From Rhizobium altiplani (GTDB taxonomy: Bacteria; Pseudomonadota; Alphaproteobacteria; Rhizobiales; Rhizobiaceae), in the NCBI RefSeq assembly GCF_001542405.1, contig NZ_LNCD01000140.1:62001-126000 (forward strand): a DNA stretch of 64,000 nucleotides, written 5' to 3'. A model generated the notes under the pieces. That model was not told the DNA's origin, did no database searches, and saw only the letters and a list, made by a program, of their open reading frames with translations. Position 1 is the first letter of the stretch. Each line of letters opens with the position of its first letter. The translations under genes were made by a program, and so were the position numbers. Of the stretch, positions 17,953 to 27,080 are shown one piece after another.

Positions 17953-19403
17953 CCGAACGTCTGACGAGCCTTTCCGACCTCGCGCCGACTGCCAAGCTTC
18001 CCGGCTATAATCGCAACGGGTTGAAGCCGGGTATCCTGCATCTCGGTCCCGGCGCATTCTTTCGCGCCCATTTCGCGCCGTTCACGGATGCCGCGATTGC
18101 GGTCGCCGGTGGCGATTGGGGCATCGAGGTCGCGAGCCTGCGGACAGCCGACGTTGCCGATCACCTGAATGAGCAGAACGGGCTCTATACAATGCTCGTG
18201 CGCGATACATCGGGTACGACGGCGAATATCATCGGTCCGATCCTGCGCGCTCATGTGGCGCCCCGCAATCCCGGCGATCTCCTTGCCCGGCTTGGGGATC
18301 CCGCGATCAAGATCGTCAGTCTGACGGTCACCGAGAAGGCTTACGGCTTCGATTCCGCGACCGGCGGCTTGGACTTGAAGCATCCCGACATTGCCGCCGA
18401 CCTTGCCAACCGCCATGCGCCCCGTGGCGTCATCGGCTACATCGTCGAGGGGCTTGCACGCCGCCGCGCCAAGGGTATCGCGCCGTTCACGCCGCTCAGC
18501 TGCGATAACCTGCCGAGCAACGGCGCCGTCCTGAAGCGGCTCGTGCTCGAGTTCGCCGCTCGCATCGATCCGGAGCTTCGTGAGTGGATCGAAAAGAACG
18601 TGCCCTTCCCATCGACCATGGTCGATCGCATCACGCCGGCAAGCACGGATGCCACCTATCGCGATGCCGAAAGACACACGGGCAGGCAGGATCTGGTGGC
18701 GATCGAGACCGAACCCTTCACGCAATGGGTGATCGAGGATCACTTCGCCAACGGCCGCCCGGAATGGGAAAAGGCCGGCGCGCTGATGGTCGAGGAAGTC
18801 TCCGCTTACGAAAAGATGAAGCTGCGGATGCTGAACGGCGCGCACTCGCTGCTAGCCTATCTCGGTTACATAGGCGGCTATGAATTTATCCGCGACGTCA
18901 TGGATGACGTCGGCCTTGCGGCGCTTGCGCGCCGCCACATGAACGCAGCCGCCGCCACGCTCGATCCCGTGCCCGGTATCGATCTTGAAGTCTATGCCGA
19001 CGAGTTGATAGCGCGCTTTGCGAACAAGGCGATTGCCCACCGCACCTATCAGATCGCCATGGACGGCACGCAGAAGCTGCCGCAGCGCCTCCTCGAGCCG
19101 GCCGCCGAAGCCTTGGCGAACGGCAGCAAGGCGGAAACCTATGCGATCGCAGTGGCTGCCTGGATGCGCTATGCCCTTGGCGTTAACCGGGATGGCGAAC
19201 GCTACGAATTGCGCGATCCCCGCGCGGGGGAAATTGCTGCTCTCCTGGCCGACGTGCCGCGCAATGGCGGCGCGGTGTCGAAAGCCCTGTTCGGACTATC
19301 GGGCCTTTTCCCGGCGGCGCTGACTGGCAATATCGGCTGGACCGAGGATGTGGCGAACAAGCTTGAGATCCTGATCCAGGACAACAAGCTGCCGCTGTTC
19401 TAA
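17949..19403 (+). CDS. uxuB: Mannitol dehydrogenase-family fructuronate reductase
   Basis: 484-residue long-chain polyol dehydrogenase. NAD(P)-dependent reduction of D-fructuronate to D-mannonate is the expected reaction because the gene is coupled to uxaC; mannitol or arabinitol oxidation is the alternative for this family. Family motifs include ILHLGPGAFFRAHFAPF near the N-terminus and the catalytic segment KMKLRMLNGAHSLLAYLG. The GTG at 17949 lies within the uxaC stop. No mannonate dehydratase (uxuA) is in the window, so the pathway must be finished elsewhere. Confidence 0.88.
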   Translation: MTERLTSLSDLAPTAKLPGYNRNGLKPGILHLGPGAFFRAHFAPFTDAAIAVAGGDWGIEVASLRTADVADHLNEQNGLYTMLVRDTSGTTANIIGPILRAHVAPRNPGDLLARLGDPAIKIVSLTVTEKAYGFDSATGGLDLKHPDIAADLANRHAPRGVIGYIVEGLARRRAKGIAPFTPLSCDNLPSNGAVLKRLVLEFAARIDPELREWIEKNVPFPSTMVDRITPASTDATYRDAERHTGRQDLVAIETEPFTQWVIEDHFANGRPEWEKAGALMVEEVSAYEKMKLRMLNGAHSLLAYLGYIGGYEFIRDVMDDVGLAALARRHMNAAAATLDPVPGIDLEVYADELIARFANKAIAHRTYQIAMDGTQKLPQRLLEPAAEALANGSKAETYAIAVAAWMRYALGVNRDGERYELRDPRAGEIAALLADVPRNGGAVSKALFGLSGLFPAALTGNIGWTEDVANKLEILIQDNKLPLF

Positions 19404-19507
19404 GGAAGGGTGCTGCGACGGTGCGGGCCGTCGCAGTATGGATTTTCGAGGCCCTTCCATCTGTGGCGAGGGCTGGGTTTTGGCGCGTTGCCCTCCCATG
19501 ACCCGTC

Positions 19508-19629
19508 ATCCCTGTGCTTGTCACAGGGATCCTGCGCCCAAGTCCTTGGGCGCAGGAGGTTCCTTTCCACGAGTTATGGTCATTCACCGCGCCCGGCCGG
19601 TGGCTGGATTCCTGTGACAAGCACAGGAA
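19508..19629. repeat. BIME/REP-like palindromic repeat
   Basis: Three hairpins in the uxuB downstream region: ATCCCTGTG-CTTGT-CACAGGGAT (19508-19530), CCTGCGCCCAAG-TC-CTTGGGCGCAGG (19531-19556, 12 perfect pairs) and TTCCTGTG-ACAAG-CACAGGAA (19609-19629). The first and third are inverted copies of one unit. This arrangement is that of a mosaic palindromic intergenic repeat, of a kind frequent in Rhizobiaceae. It sits in the only non-coding gap (19404-19648) between two convergent genes. Confidence 0.8.
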
Positions 19630-19648
19630 CGACGCCTGGGCTCAGTGC

Positions 19649-22099
19649 CTATCCCTTCACGCGCGCCATATCGGGATCGTAAAGCGGTTTCAGCGAGACC
19701 TGACAGGGCACGCGCTCGCGCGCCACGTCGAGTTCGTAGCTGCCGGACAGCACGAAATCTTCGCTCACACCGCCCGGGTTGCGCACATAGCCGTAGCCGA
19801 TCGGCTTCCCGATCGTGTAGCCGAAGCCGCCGCTGGAAAGCCAACCCACACGCTTGCCGTCGCGATAGATGGTCTCGCGGCCAAGCAGCACGATATCGGG
19901 ATCCTCGGGCACGAAGCAGGCGAGCATCTTTTTGACGCCCGACGCGAGCTGCCGTTCGATCGCCTCGCGGCCGCGAAACGGCGTGTCCTTCCTCGTCTTC
20001 ACGGCCCAGCCAAGCCCGGCTTCAACAGGTGTATGATCGGGACCGATGTCCGAGCCCCAGGCGCGATAGCCCTTCTCGAGGCGGCAGCTTTCGATGGCGC
20101 GGTAACCGGCATTGGTAAGCTGCAGCGGAGCGCCCGCTGCCATCAGCGCATCATAAACGGTCGTCGCATATTCAACCGGCACATGCAGTTCGTAGCCGAG
20201 CTCGCCGACATAGGTGATGCGCAGCGCCCGCACCGGGCAGCCGGCAATGCCGATCGTCTTGACGCGACCGAATGGGAACGCCGCATTGGAAACATCGCTG
20301 CTCGTCACCTTCTCCAGCACGGCGCGCGCATTCGGCCCCATCAGAGACAGCGCGGAGTAGGCTGAGGTGACATCGACAAGTTCCGCATGCATTCCGCTCG
20401 GAATACTGCGCGCTATCCAATCGAAATCGTGGGTCGCAAAGCCAGTGCCGGTGACGATGTAGTATTCGTCGTTGGCGATGCGCGCACAGGTCAGGTCGCA
20501 TTCGATGCCGCCCTTGTCGTTCAGCATCTGCGTGTAAATCAGCGATCCGATCGGTTTGGCAACATCGTTGGAGGCGATCCACGACAGCGCCGCCTCGGCA
20601 TCGCGCCCCTTCAGCACGAACTTGGCGAAGGAGGTCTGGTCGAAGATGACGGCGGCCTCGCGCACAGCCTCGTGCTCGCGGCCGACGGCATCGAACCAGT
20701 TCTGGCGGCCATAGGTGTAGACATCCTTCGGTTCCTCGTTGGCGAAGAGATCGGCAAACCAGTTTGGCCTTTCCCAGCCAAGCTTTTCGCCGAAGCAGGC
20801 GCCCTGTGCCTTGAGCCGGTCGTAGAGCGGCGATTTGCGGCACGGCCGGCCGCTCGAATACTCCTCGAAGGGGAAGGCCAGCGTGTAATGCTTGCCATAG
20901 GCCTCGAGCGTGCGGGTTCGCACCCAGTCGGTATCGAAATGCGGCCTGCCGAAGCGGCGGAGATCGACCGGCCAGAGATCGTAGGGCGGCTCGCCCTTGG
21001 CGACCCATTCGGCCAGCGCCATGCCGGCACCACCGCCGGATGCGATGCCAAAGGCATTGAAGCCGGCACCGACGAAGAAATTCTTCAGCTCCGGGGCCTC
21101 GCCGAGAATGAAGTTGCCATCAGGCGTAAAGCTCTCCGGTCCGTTCAGCAGCTGCTTGACACCGACAGACTCGAGCGCCGGAACGCGGCCAAGCGCCTGC
21201 TCCATGATCTGCTCGAAATGGTCGAAATTGCTGTCGAGCAGGGTGTAGTGGAAGCCCTCGGGAATGCCCTTCACCGCCCAGGGGATAGGGTTCGGCTCAT
21301 ATCCGCCCATGACGATGCCGCCGACTTCTTCCTTGTAATAGGTCAGCCGGTCCGGATCGCGCAGCGTCGGCAGGTTCGACGGAACGCCGAAGGACTCGGT
21401 GATGATGTATTGGTGCTCGACGGAGACGAGCGGCACGTTGACGCCGAAGCGCGCAGCAAAGGATCGCGTCCACTGGCCAGCGCAGACAACGACGCGCTCG
21501 CACTCGATCCGCCCGTGCTCGGTGATCACGGCGCGGATCCGGCCCTTGTCTATCTCGAGATCGAGAACCTCGGTATCCTCGAATGTCGAGACGCCCGACA
21601 TGCGCGCGCCCTTGGCAAGCGCCTGCGTGATATCGGACGGATTGGCCTGGCCATCGGTCGGCAGGTAGGCGGCGCCGACGAGGTCGTCTATCGTCATCAG
21701 CGGCCAGAGGTCGAAAGCCTCTTGCGGTGTCAGCAGCTGCATATCGAGCCCAAAGGATTGCGCCGTCGTCGCCTGCCGTTTGACTTCGGTCCAGCGTTCC
21801 TCGTTGCAGGCAAGCCTGAGACCGCCATTCATTTTCCAGCCGGTGCCCAACCCCGTCTCGGCTTCCAGTTTCTTGTAGAGATCGACGGAATAGCCGAGCA
21901 GCTGGGTGATGTTGGCGCTGGTGCGCAGCTGGCCGACGAGGCCGGCTGCATGAAAGGTCGTGCCCGAGGTCAGCTTCTTGCGCTCGAGGAGAACTGTGTC
22001 CGTCCAGCCGAGCTTGCCGAGATGGTAGGCCGTCGAGCAGCCGATGATGCCGCCGCCGATGACGACCGCCTTGGCGGTCTTTGGCAATTCCTTCGTCAT
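19649..22099 (-). CDS. GcvT-family FAD-dependent oxidoreductase (dimethylglycine/sarcosine dehydrogenase-like)
   Basis: 816-residue two-part enzyme. The N-terminal half is a DAO-type FAD domain with GGGIIG at residues 15-20 and a middle FAO_M-type segment; the C-terminal half is a GcvT aminomethyltransferase-like domain that in relatives binds tetrahydrofolate and accepts the one-carbon unit. Relatives demethylate dimethylglycine or sarcosine. The ATG at 22099 (MTKELPKTAKAVVIGGG) is the family start. One base separates it from the choline-kinase-like gene upstream, so they are co-transcribed. The natural substrate is not clear. Confidence 0.88.
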   Translation of the reverse strand: MTKELPKTAKAVVIGGGIIGCSTAYHLGKLGWTDTVLLERKKLTSGTTFHAAGLVGQLRTSANITQLLGYSVDLYKKLEAETGLGTGWKMNGGLRLACNEERWTEVKRQATTAQSFGLDMQLLTPQEAFDLWPLMTIDDLVGAAYLPTDGQANPSDITQALAKGARMSGVSTFEDTEVLDLEIDKGRIRAVITEHGRIECERVVVCAGQWTRSFAARFGVNVPLVSVEHQYIITESFGVPSNLPTLRDPDRLTYYKEEVGGIVMGGYEPNPIPWAVKGIPEGFHYTLLDSNFDHFEQIMEQALGRVPALESVGVKQLLNGPESFTPDGNFILGEAPELKNFFVGAGFNAFGIASGGGAGMALAEWVAKGEPPYDLWPVDLRRFGRPHFDTDWVRTRTLEAYGKHYTLAFPFEEYSSGRPCRKSPLYDRLKAQGACFGEKLGWERPNWFADLFANEEPKDVYTYGRQNWFDAVGREHEAVREAAVIFDQTSFAKFVLKGRDAEAALSWIASNDVAKPIGSLIYTQMLNDKGGIECDLTCARIANDEYYIVTGTGFATHDFDWIARSIPSGMHAELVDVTSAYSALSLMGPNARAVLEKVTSSDVSNAAFPFGRVKTIGIAGCPVRALRITYVGELGYELHVPVEYATTVYDALMAAGAPLQLTNAGYRAIESCRLEKGYRAWGSDIGPDHTPVEAGLGWAVKTRKDTPFRGREAIERQLASGVKKMLACFVPEDPDIVLLGRETIYRDGKRVGWLSSGGFGYTIGKPIGYGYVRNPGGVSEDFVLSGSYELDVARERVPCQVSLKPLYDPDMARVKG

Positions 22100-22100
22100 A

Positions 22101-22976
22101 TTATCGGTCCTGTTCAAAAAGGTCGTAGGCGCGCTCGAAGCGCGCAAGATTCTCGGCCGTATAGCCGGCATAGTCGAAATCGATGGTGGAATGGATCTCG
22201 GAGACCATGCTCCACAGCGTCTCACGCAGCAGCGAAGCGCATTTCATCGCCGAGTAGCGGTACCAGAGATCGCTCGTCACTGCCTGACCGAAGTAGATCT
22301 CCAGCATTTGGTGTTCGTCCTCCTCGCCAAGCTGGTTGTTGGAGGCGAGCCCCCCGAGATCGAAGAGCGGTGTATTGAAGCCGGCATAGTCCCAATCGAT
22401 CAGCCAGAGGCGCTTGCCGTCATCGAGGAAGTTTGCCGCAAGTAGATCGTTGTGGCCGAAGGCTATGTCAAAGGGACCGGCCGCCTTCTCGAGCCGCTCC
22501 GCTTTTTCAAGCACGGCTGGCAGGCGCGCAACATAGGTGCTGCCGGTGGCAGCGAGATGCGCCGCATAGTCTCGAATGACGTGAAACACCCAGAAGATTG
22601 CGGCGGGGCCGCGGAAGTGTCGGGCGATCTCCCGATGACAAGCGTGCACGAGCGGCACCACGCGCTTGAGCATTGCGGGATTCTTTATGTCGTCGGGTGT
22701 CAGCGCCCTGGCTTCGATGAAATCAAGGACCAGTACGCCGGGCTGATGATGGATTACGGCCGGCGAAAGCCCGGCTGCGTGTGCGGCGTGGCTGGCGGCA
22801 AGCTCGTTTTGCCGGCTGATGTGATGAACGGGAATGTCTTCTCCGAGCCGAACGACACGGCAAACCGCGCGATCCCGCACCAGATAATTCCGGTTGGTGA
22901 TGCCGCCGGTGATAGGCTCAATCTCGATCGGACCCTGCCAGATGCCGAGTGCATAGATCCGATCTTCAGGCGTCAC
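22101..22976 (-). CDS. Choline/ethanolamine kinase-family phosphotransferase
   Basis: 291-residue protein kinase-like-fold phosphotransferase. The catalytic loop is FGHNDLLAANFLDDG (about residues 170-184) and the metal-binding segment LIDWDYAGFNTPLFDLG follows. This matches choline/ethanolamine kinase and related aminoalcohol kinases. It precedes the GcvT-family oxidoreductase with a 1-base gap. The pair suggests handling of a methylated amine or amino alcohol, which is an inference. Confidence 0.85.
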   Translation of the reverse strand: MTPEDRIYALGIWQGPIEIEPITGGITNRNYLVRDRAVCRVVRLGEDIPVHHISRQNELAASHAAHAAGLSPAVIHHQPGVLVLDFIEARALTPDDIKNPAMLKRVVPLVHACHREIARHFRGPAAIFWVFHVIRDYAAHLAATGSTYVARLPAVLEKAERLEKAAGPFDIAFGHNDLLAANFLDDGKRLWLIDWDYAGFNTPLFDLGGLASNNQLGEEDEHQMLEIYFGQAVTSDLWYRYSAMKCASLLRETLWSMVSEIHSTIDFDYAGYTAENLARFERAYDLFEQDR

Positions 22977-23042
22977 GCTAGTCTCCCCTCGCGGCCTATC
23001 CTATTGAAATCATGGCCAGAGCGGGATCGGCTGTCAAGCGTG

Positions 23043-24122
23043 CTAGATGGTAGCACCCGAGGCGTCGAAGACGTGACACCGCGCCGGGTCGAACGAGGCC
23101 TTCACGTTCGTCCCCCGTTCGACCTTCTGCTGCCCGTCGAGCGCGATCGTCAGTTGCTGCCCATCCGGCGTCGTTGCATAGAGCATCGTCGCGCCGCCGA
23201 GGTTCTCGACAAGATCCACGTTGACGGTCGCGAGCGTGATACCGCTGTTTTCAAGCACGGAGAGATGCTCCGGGCGGATGCCGAAAGTGACGGTTTGTCC
23301 GGCCTCGGCCTTGAGCCTGCGCGGCAGGCGAACGGAATTGCCGCAGACGTTGATGGTCGTCTCGGCTTCGCCGACCTGCTCGACGCGCGCCTGCAGGAAG
23401 TTCATCTTCGGGCTGCCGATAAAGCCTGCCACGAAACGGTTGGCCGGATTGTTGTAGAGATCGAGCGGTGCACCGACCTGCTCGATGCGGCCAGCGTTCA
23501 GCACGACGATCTTGTCGGCCATGGTCATGGCTTCCACCTGATCGTGGGTGACGTAGATCATCGTGTTGCCGAGGCTGCGGTGCAGCCGGGAAATCTCCAC
23601 ACGCATCTGCACGCGCAGTTCCGCGTCGAGGTTGGAGAGCGGTTCGTCGAATAGGAAGATGCGCGGCTCGCGTACGATCGCGCGGCCGATCGCCACGCGC
23701 TGGCGTTGGCCGCCGGAGAGTGCCTTCGGCTTGCGCTCCAACAGCTTTTCGATCTGCAGGATTTCGGCGGCGCGCTTCACCTTCGGCTGGATTTCGGCTT
23801 TCTTGTAGCCAGCAGTCTCCAATCCAAAGGCAAGGTTCTTGTAAACCGACATATGGGGATAGAGGGCATAGGACTGGAAGACCATCGCGATGCCGCGCTT
23901 GGCCGGCGCCACTTCATTCATCCGCTCGTTGTCGAGCAGAAGTGCGCCGCCGCTAATCTCCTCGAGCCCCGCGATCATGCGCAGCAGGGTGGACTTGCCA
24001 CAGCCTGACGGGCCGACGAAGACCGCGAACTCGCCGGGATCGATCTTCAGGTCGATACCGTGAATGACGTCCAGGGAGCCGTACCGCTTCTCGACCTTCT
24101 GGAGAACGACGCTTGTTGCCAT
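23043..24122 (-). CDS. Sugar ABC importer ATPase (UgpC/MsmK type)
   Basis: 359-residue ATPase of CUT1 carbohydrate importers. Walker A GPSGCGKST at residues 37-45, Q-loop QSYALYPHMSV, signature LSGGQRQR, Walker B RIFLFDEPLSNLDAELR and H-loop YVTHDQVEAMT are complete. The C-terminal third (about 240-359) is the TOBE/OB regulatory domain, with FGIRPEHL. It is the last gene of the importer operon and the only ABC ATPase in the whole window, so it may also energise the incomplete importers nearby. Confidence 0.94.
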   Translation of the reverse strand: MATSVVLQKVEKRYGSLDVIHGIDLKIDPGEFAVFVGPSGCGKSTLLRMIAGLEEISGGALLLDNERMNEVAPAKRGIAMVFQSYALYPHMSVYKNLAFGLETAGYKKAEIQPKVKRAAEILQIEKLLERKPKALSGGQRQRVAIGRAIVREPRIFLFDEPLSNLDAELRVQMRVEISRLHRSLGNTMIYVTHDQVEAMTMADKIVVLNAGRIEQVGAPLDLYNNPANRFVAGFIGSPKMNFLQARVEQVGEAETTINVCGNSVRLPRRLKAEAGQTVTFGIRPEHLSVLENSGITLATVNVDLVENLGGATMLYATTPDGQQLTIALDGQQKVERGTNVKASFDPARCHVFDASGATI

Positions 24123-24146
24123 GATCTCAGGATCCTCCCTGGTCCA

Positions 24147-25220
24147 TTATTTCGTGCGAGCACGCCAGTCGGCGTACTTCGGGCTGTCCGATCCGATTGG
24201 CAGGATGACTTCGCTGCCGGTATCGGACGATTGGTAGATGGCGGTCACGAGTTCCAGCGCGCGGCGCGCGTCCCCTGTTGTCACCGGCAACGGTCCATTG
24301 CCGCTGAGAAAGGCGTGGAAATGCTCCATCTGCGTTGTAAAGCGCGGCGCGACCGGTCGCCAATGACCGATGATGGCATTGATGCGCGCCTGCACATCGT
24401 CATTCGCGGCGATGATCTTCCATGGATCTTTGCCTGGCGAATAAGGTTCATGATTGCTTTCGAAGGTGACGTTTTCAAAGTGCAGCCGCAAACGGCTGAT
24501 CTCCTCCTGGGAGCCCAGCGTGCAGGAGAGAGATACGAAGGCGCCGCTCTGCATCAATAGGCTTGCCGACGCACAGTCCTCGACCTCGATGTCGTTGACG
24601 CGAGTTGCAACGCGACCGAACACCTTCGATACCGGCCCCATCAGATACAACAGCATATCGTGCAGGTGCAGCGCATGGGTTACCAACACGCCCCCAAGCT
24701 CTGTCGCCCATTTGCCGCGCCAGGGCACGGAGTAATATTCGGGCATTCGGCGCCAGAAAGTCTCCACCGAGCCCAGATAAGGCCTGCCCGCGATACCCGC
24801 CTCGATGATCCGCTTCGCCTTCTCGATGCCGTCGCCGTAGCGATACTGGAAGATCGGCATCAGCGTGCCCTTGGCCGTCTTCTCCGCCTCCATGATCGTG
24901 TCGACGCCGGAAAGCGATCCGGTTAGCGGCTTCTCGCAGATGACGTGCTTGCCGGCGGCGAGAGCTGCCACCACCTGCTCAAGGTGAATGCCGGGCGGAG
25001 TGCAGATATCGACGATGTCGACACTCGCGTCATCAAGCACATCGGCAAACGAGGTCGTGCGCTTGGCGATGTCGAATTCGTCGCCGATTTCCCGCAGGCG
25101 TTCCTCGTTCAGGTCGCAGATCGCCACGACCTTGAACTTGTCGGGATGCGGCAGGTAGCCTTCGACGATGTGTGAACGGCCGATGCCGCAGCCGACGATC
25201 GCAACTCTCTTGATACTCAT
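24147..25220 (-). CDS. Gfo/Idh/MocA-family dehydrogenase in the importer operon
   Basis: 357-residue NAD(P)-dependent dehydrogenase. The Rossmann motif is VGCGIGRSHIVEGY near residue 10; the conserved active-site motif is CEKPLTGSL near residue 96, with the EKP lysine; the C-terminal alpha/beta domain follows with TELGGVLVTHALHLHDM. It lies between the permease and ATPase genes of one operon, so it likely acts on the imported sugar or a derivative. Substrate cannot be named from sequence. Confidence 0.88.
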   Translation of the reverse strand: MSIKRVAIVGCGIGRSHIVEGYLPHPDKFKVVAICDLNEERLREIGDEFDIAKRTTSFADVLDDASVDIVDICTPPGIHLEQVVAALAAGKHVICEKPLTGSLSGVDTIMEAEKTAKGTLMPIFQYRYGDGIEKAKRIIEAGIAGRPYLGSVETFWRRMPEYYSVPWRGKWATELGGVLVTHALHLHDMLLYLMGPVSKVFGRVATRVNDIEVEDCASASLLMQSGAFVSLSCTLGSQEEISRLRLHFENVTFESNHEPYSPGKDPWKIIAANDDVQARINAIIGHWRPVAPRFTTQMEHFHAFLSGNGPLPVTTGDARRALELVTAIYQSSDTGSEVILPIGSDSPKYADWRARTK

Positions 25221-25241
25221 TGACCTATATCCGCAATTGCA

Positions 25242-26126
25242 TCAGCGCTTCATGCCGGTCGTGGCGATGCCCTCGATCAGCAGGCGCTGGAAGAACAGGA
25301 AGAAGAAGAACACCGGCACCAGCGTCAGCGTGGACATGGCGAACAGGCCGCCCCAATCCGATGCGCTGGTCGAGTCGACGAATGTGCGCAGACCGAGCTG
25401 GATCGTGTAGGTGTTCATATCGTTGAGGTAGATCAATGGCCCGAAGAAGTCGTCCCAGGTCCAGATGAAGGAGAAGATCGCGGCGGTCGCAAGCACCGGC
25501 AGCGACAGCGGCAACATGATCTTCCAATAGATGCGCCAGGCGCTGCAGCCGTCCATCATGGCGGCCTCATCGAGCTCGCGCGGGATACCGCGGAAGAACT
25601 GAACCATCAGGAAGATGAAGAAGGCATCGCTTGCCAGGAACTTCGGCACGACAAGCGGCAGGATGGTGTTCACCCACCCGAGGTTGAGGAACAGCACATA
25701 CTGCGGAATGAGCGTCACGTGATACGGGATCATCAGCGTGCCGAGCATGATCGCAAACCAGAAGTTCCGGCCGGCAAAGCGCAGGCGTGCAAAGGCATAG
25801 GCTGCCAGCGAGCAGGCAACGACATTGCCGATGACTGTCAAAATCGAGATGACGAGCGAGTTCCAGAAGAAGCGGCCGAAAGTGATGTCGAGCCCGATCC
25901 AGCCGCGCAGGTAGGACGAGAAGTCGATCGACGACGGAATAAGCGACGTAGACGAGAAGATCTCGTTTTCTGGGCGGACCGAAGCGGACACCATCCACAG
26001 CAGCGGATAGAGCATCAGCAGCGAGCCAAGGATCAGCAGCGTGTGGATCGCGATTGACGTCGGAAAGCTGCGCTTGGTGATATCAGACGGCGGCGCCGTG
26101 ACAGCAGTGGTGATCCCGTTAGTCAT
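25242..26126 (-). CDS. Carbohydrate ABC permease (MalG type)
   Basis: 294-residue CUT1 inner-membrane permease with six predicted helices. The EAA loop that docks the ATPase is visible as ELDEAAMMDGCSAWRIYWKIMLPLSLP (about residues 195-221). It pairs with the upstream permease, which it overlaps by 8 bases. Same operon as the binding protein, dehydrogenase and ATPase. Confidence 0.93.
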   Translation of the reverse strand: MTNGITTAVTAPPSDITKRSFPTSIAIHTLLILGSLLMLYPLLWMVSASVRPENEIFSSTSLIPSSIDFSSYLRGWIGLDITFGRFFWNSLVISILTVIGNVVACSLAAYAFARLRFAGRNFWFAIMLGTLMIPYHVTLIPQYVLFLNLGWVNTILPLVVPKFLASDAFFIFLMVQFFRGIPRELDEAAMMDGCSAWRIYWKIMLPLSLPVLATAAIFSFIWTWDDFFGPLIYLNDMNTYTIQLGLRTFVDSTSASDWGGLFAMSTLTLVPVFFFFLFFQRLLIEGIATTGMKR

Positions 26127-27075
26127 CGTAGTGCACCCAATAACGCGAGGTCAGGAAGGAGAAGGCAGTGAAGATCGCGATGATCAGCACGAGGATCCAG
26201 GCAAGCGCCGAGGCGTAGCCCATGCGGAAGTTTCCGAAAGCCTCCTGATAGAGATAGAGCGTGTAGAACAGCGTCGAATTGATCGGCCCGCCCGTCCCAC
26301 CCGAGATGATGAAGGCCGGCGTGAAGGCCTTGAAGGCGTCGATCGTCTGGACGACGGCATTGAAGAAGATGACAGGCGTCAGGAGCGGCAGGGTGATCTT
26401 GTAGAACTGCCGGAACTTGGATGCTCCGTCGAGGCTGGCCGCCTCATACATGTCGGTCGGAATCTGCCGCAGACCAGCCAGGAAGATGATCATCGGAGAG
26501 CCGAACTGCCAGACGCTGAGTGCCACGAGCGTGTAGAGCGAGTAGCTCGGATGCGAGATCCAGCTCGGTCCCTGGATGCCCAAGTGGGCAAGTGCGGCAT
26601 TGACCAGTCCGTCGCCGGCAAACAGCTGCCGCCAGAGGACGGCGATCGCCACGCTGCCGCCCAACAACGACGGCAGATAGAAGATCGCGCGGTAGAGCGG
26701 CAGGCCGCGAACGCCCTTGTTAAGGGCCATTGCGACCAATAGCGCGAAGGTCAGCTTGAAGGGCACCGACAGCACCACATAAGTCAGCGTGACCCGCATC
26801 GCTGCGGCAAATTTCGGGTCGGCGGTTGCGATGCGCACGTAGTTTGCCGCGCCCACCCACTCGGCCGACCGGATCATGTCGAAATCCGTGAACGAGAGGT
26901 AGAGCGAGATGACGGCCGGTCCGAGCGTCAGCCCGAAGAAGCCGATCAGCCACGGCAAAAGGAAGAGATAGCCTGGGGCATTGGCGGTCCAGAGGCGTTT
27001 GAAACGCCCCTGGGCTGCCGCCCCATATTCACTCTTGATACCCTCCGGGGCGGTCGTGCGCATCACATCACTCAT
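26119..27075 (-). CDS. Sugar ABC permease (MalF type)
   Basis: 318-residue CUT1 permease; six core helices after a cytoplasmic N-tail of about 30 residues. The EAA loop is YEAASLDGASKFRQFYKITLPLLTP (about residues 220-245). It lies 5 bases after the binding-protein gene and overlaps the next permease by 8 bases. Confidence 0.93.
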   Translation of the reverse strand: MSDVMRTTAPEGIKSEYGAAAQGRFKRLWTANAPGYLFLLPWLIGFFGLTLGPAVISLYLSFTDFDMIRSAEWVGAANYVRIATADPKFAAAMRVTLTYVVLSVPFKLTFALLVAMALNKGVRGLPLYRAIFYLPSLLGGSVAIAVLWRQLFAGDGLVNAALAHLGIQGPSWISHPSYSLYTLVALSVWQFGSPMIIFLAGLRQIPTDMYEAASLDGASKFRQFYKITLPLLTPVIFFNAVVQTIDAFKAFTPAFIISGGTGGPINSTLFYTLYLYQEAFGNFRMGYASALAWILVLIIAIFTAFSFLTSRYWVHYDD

Positions 27076-27080
27076 CCGCG

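Noticed and set aside
20387-22378. 663-codon open frame on the plus strand
   Set aside because: Antisense to the GcvT-family oxidoreductase and the phosphotransferase end; composition is that of a GC-rich shadow frame without domains.
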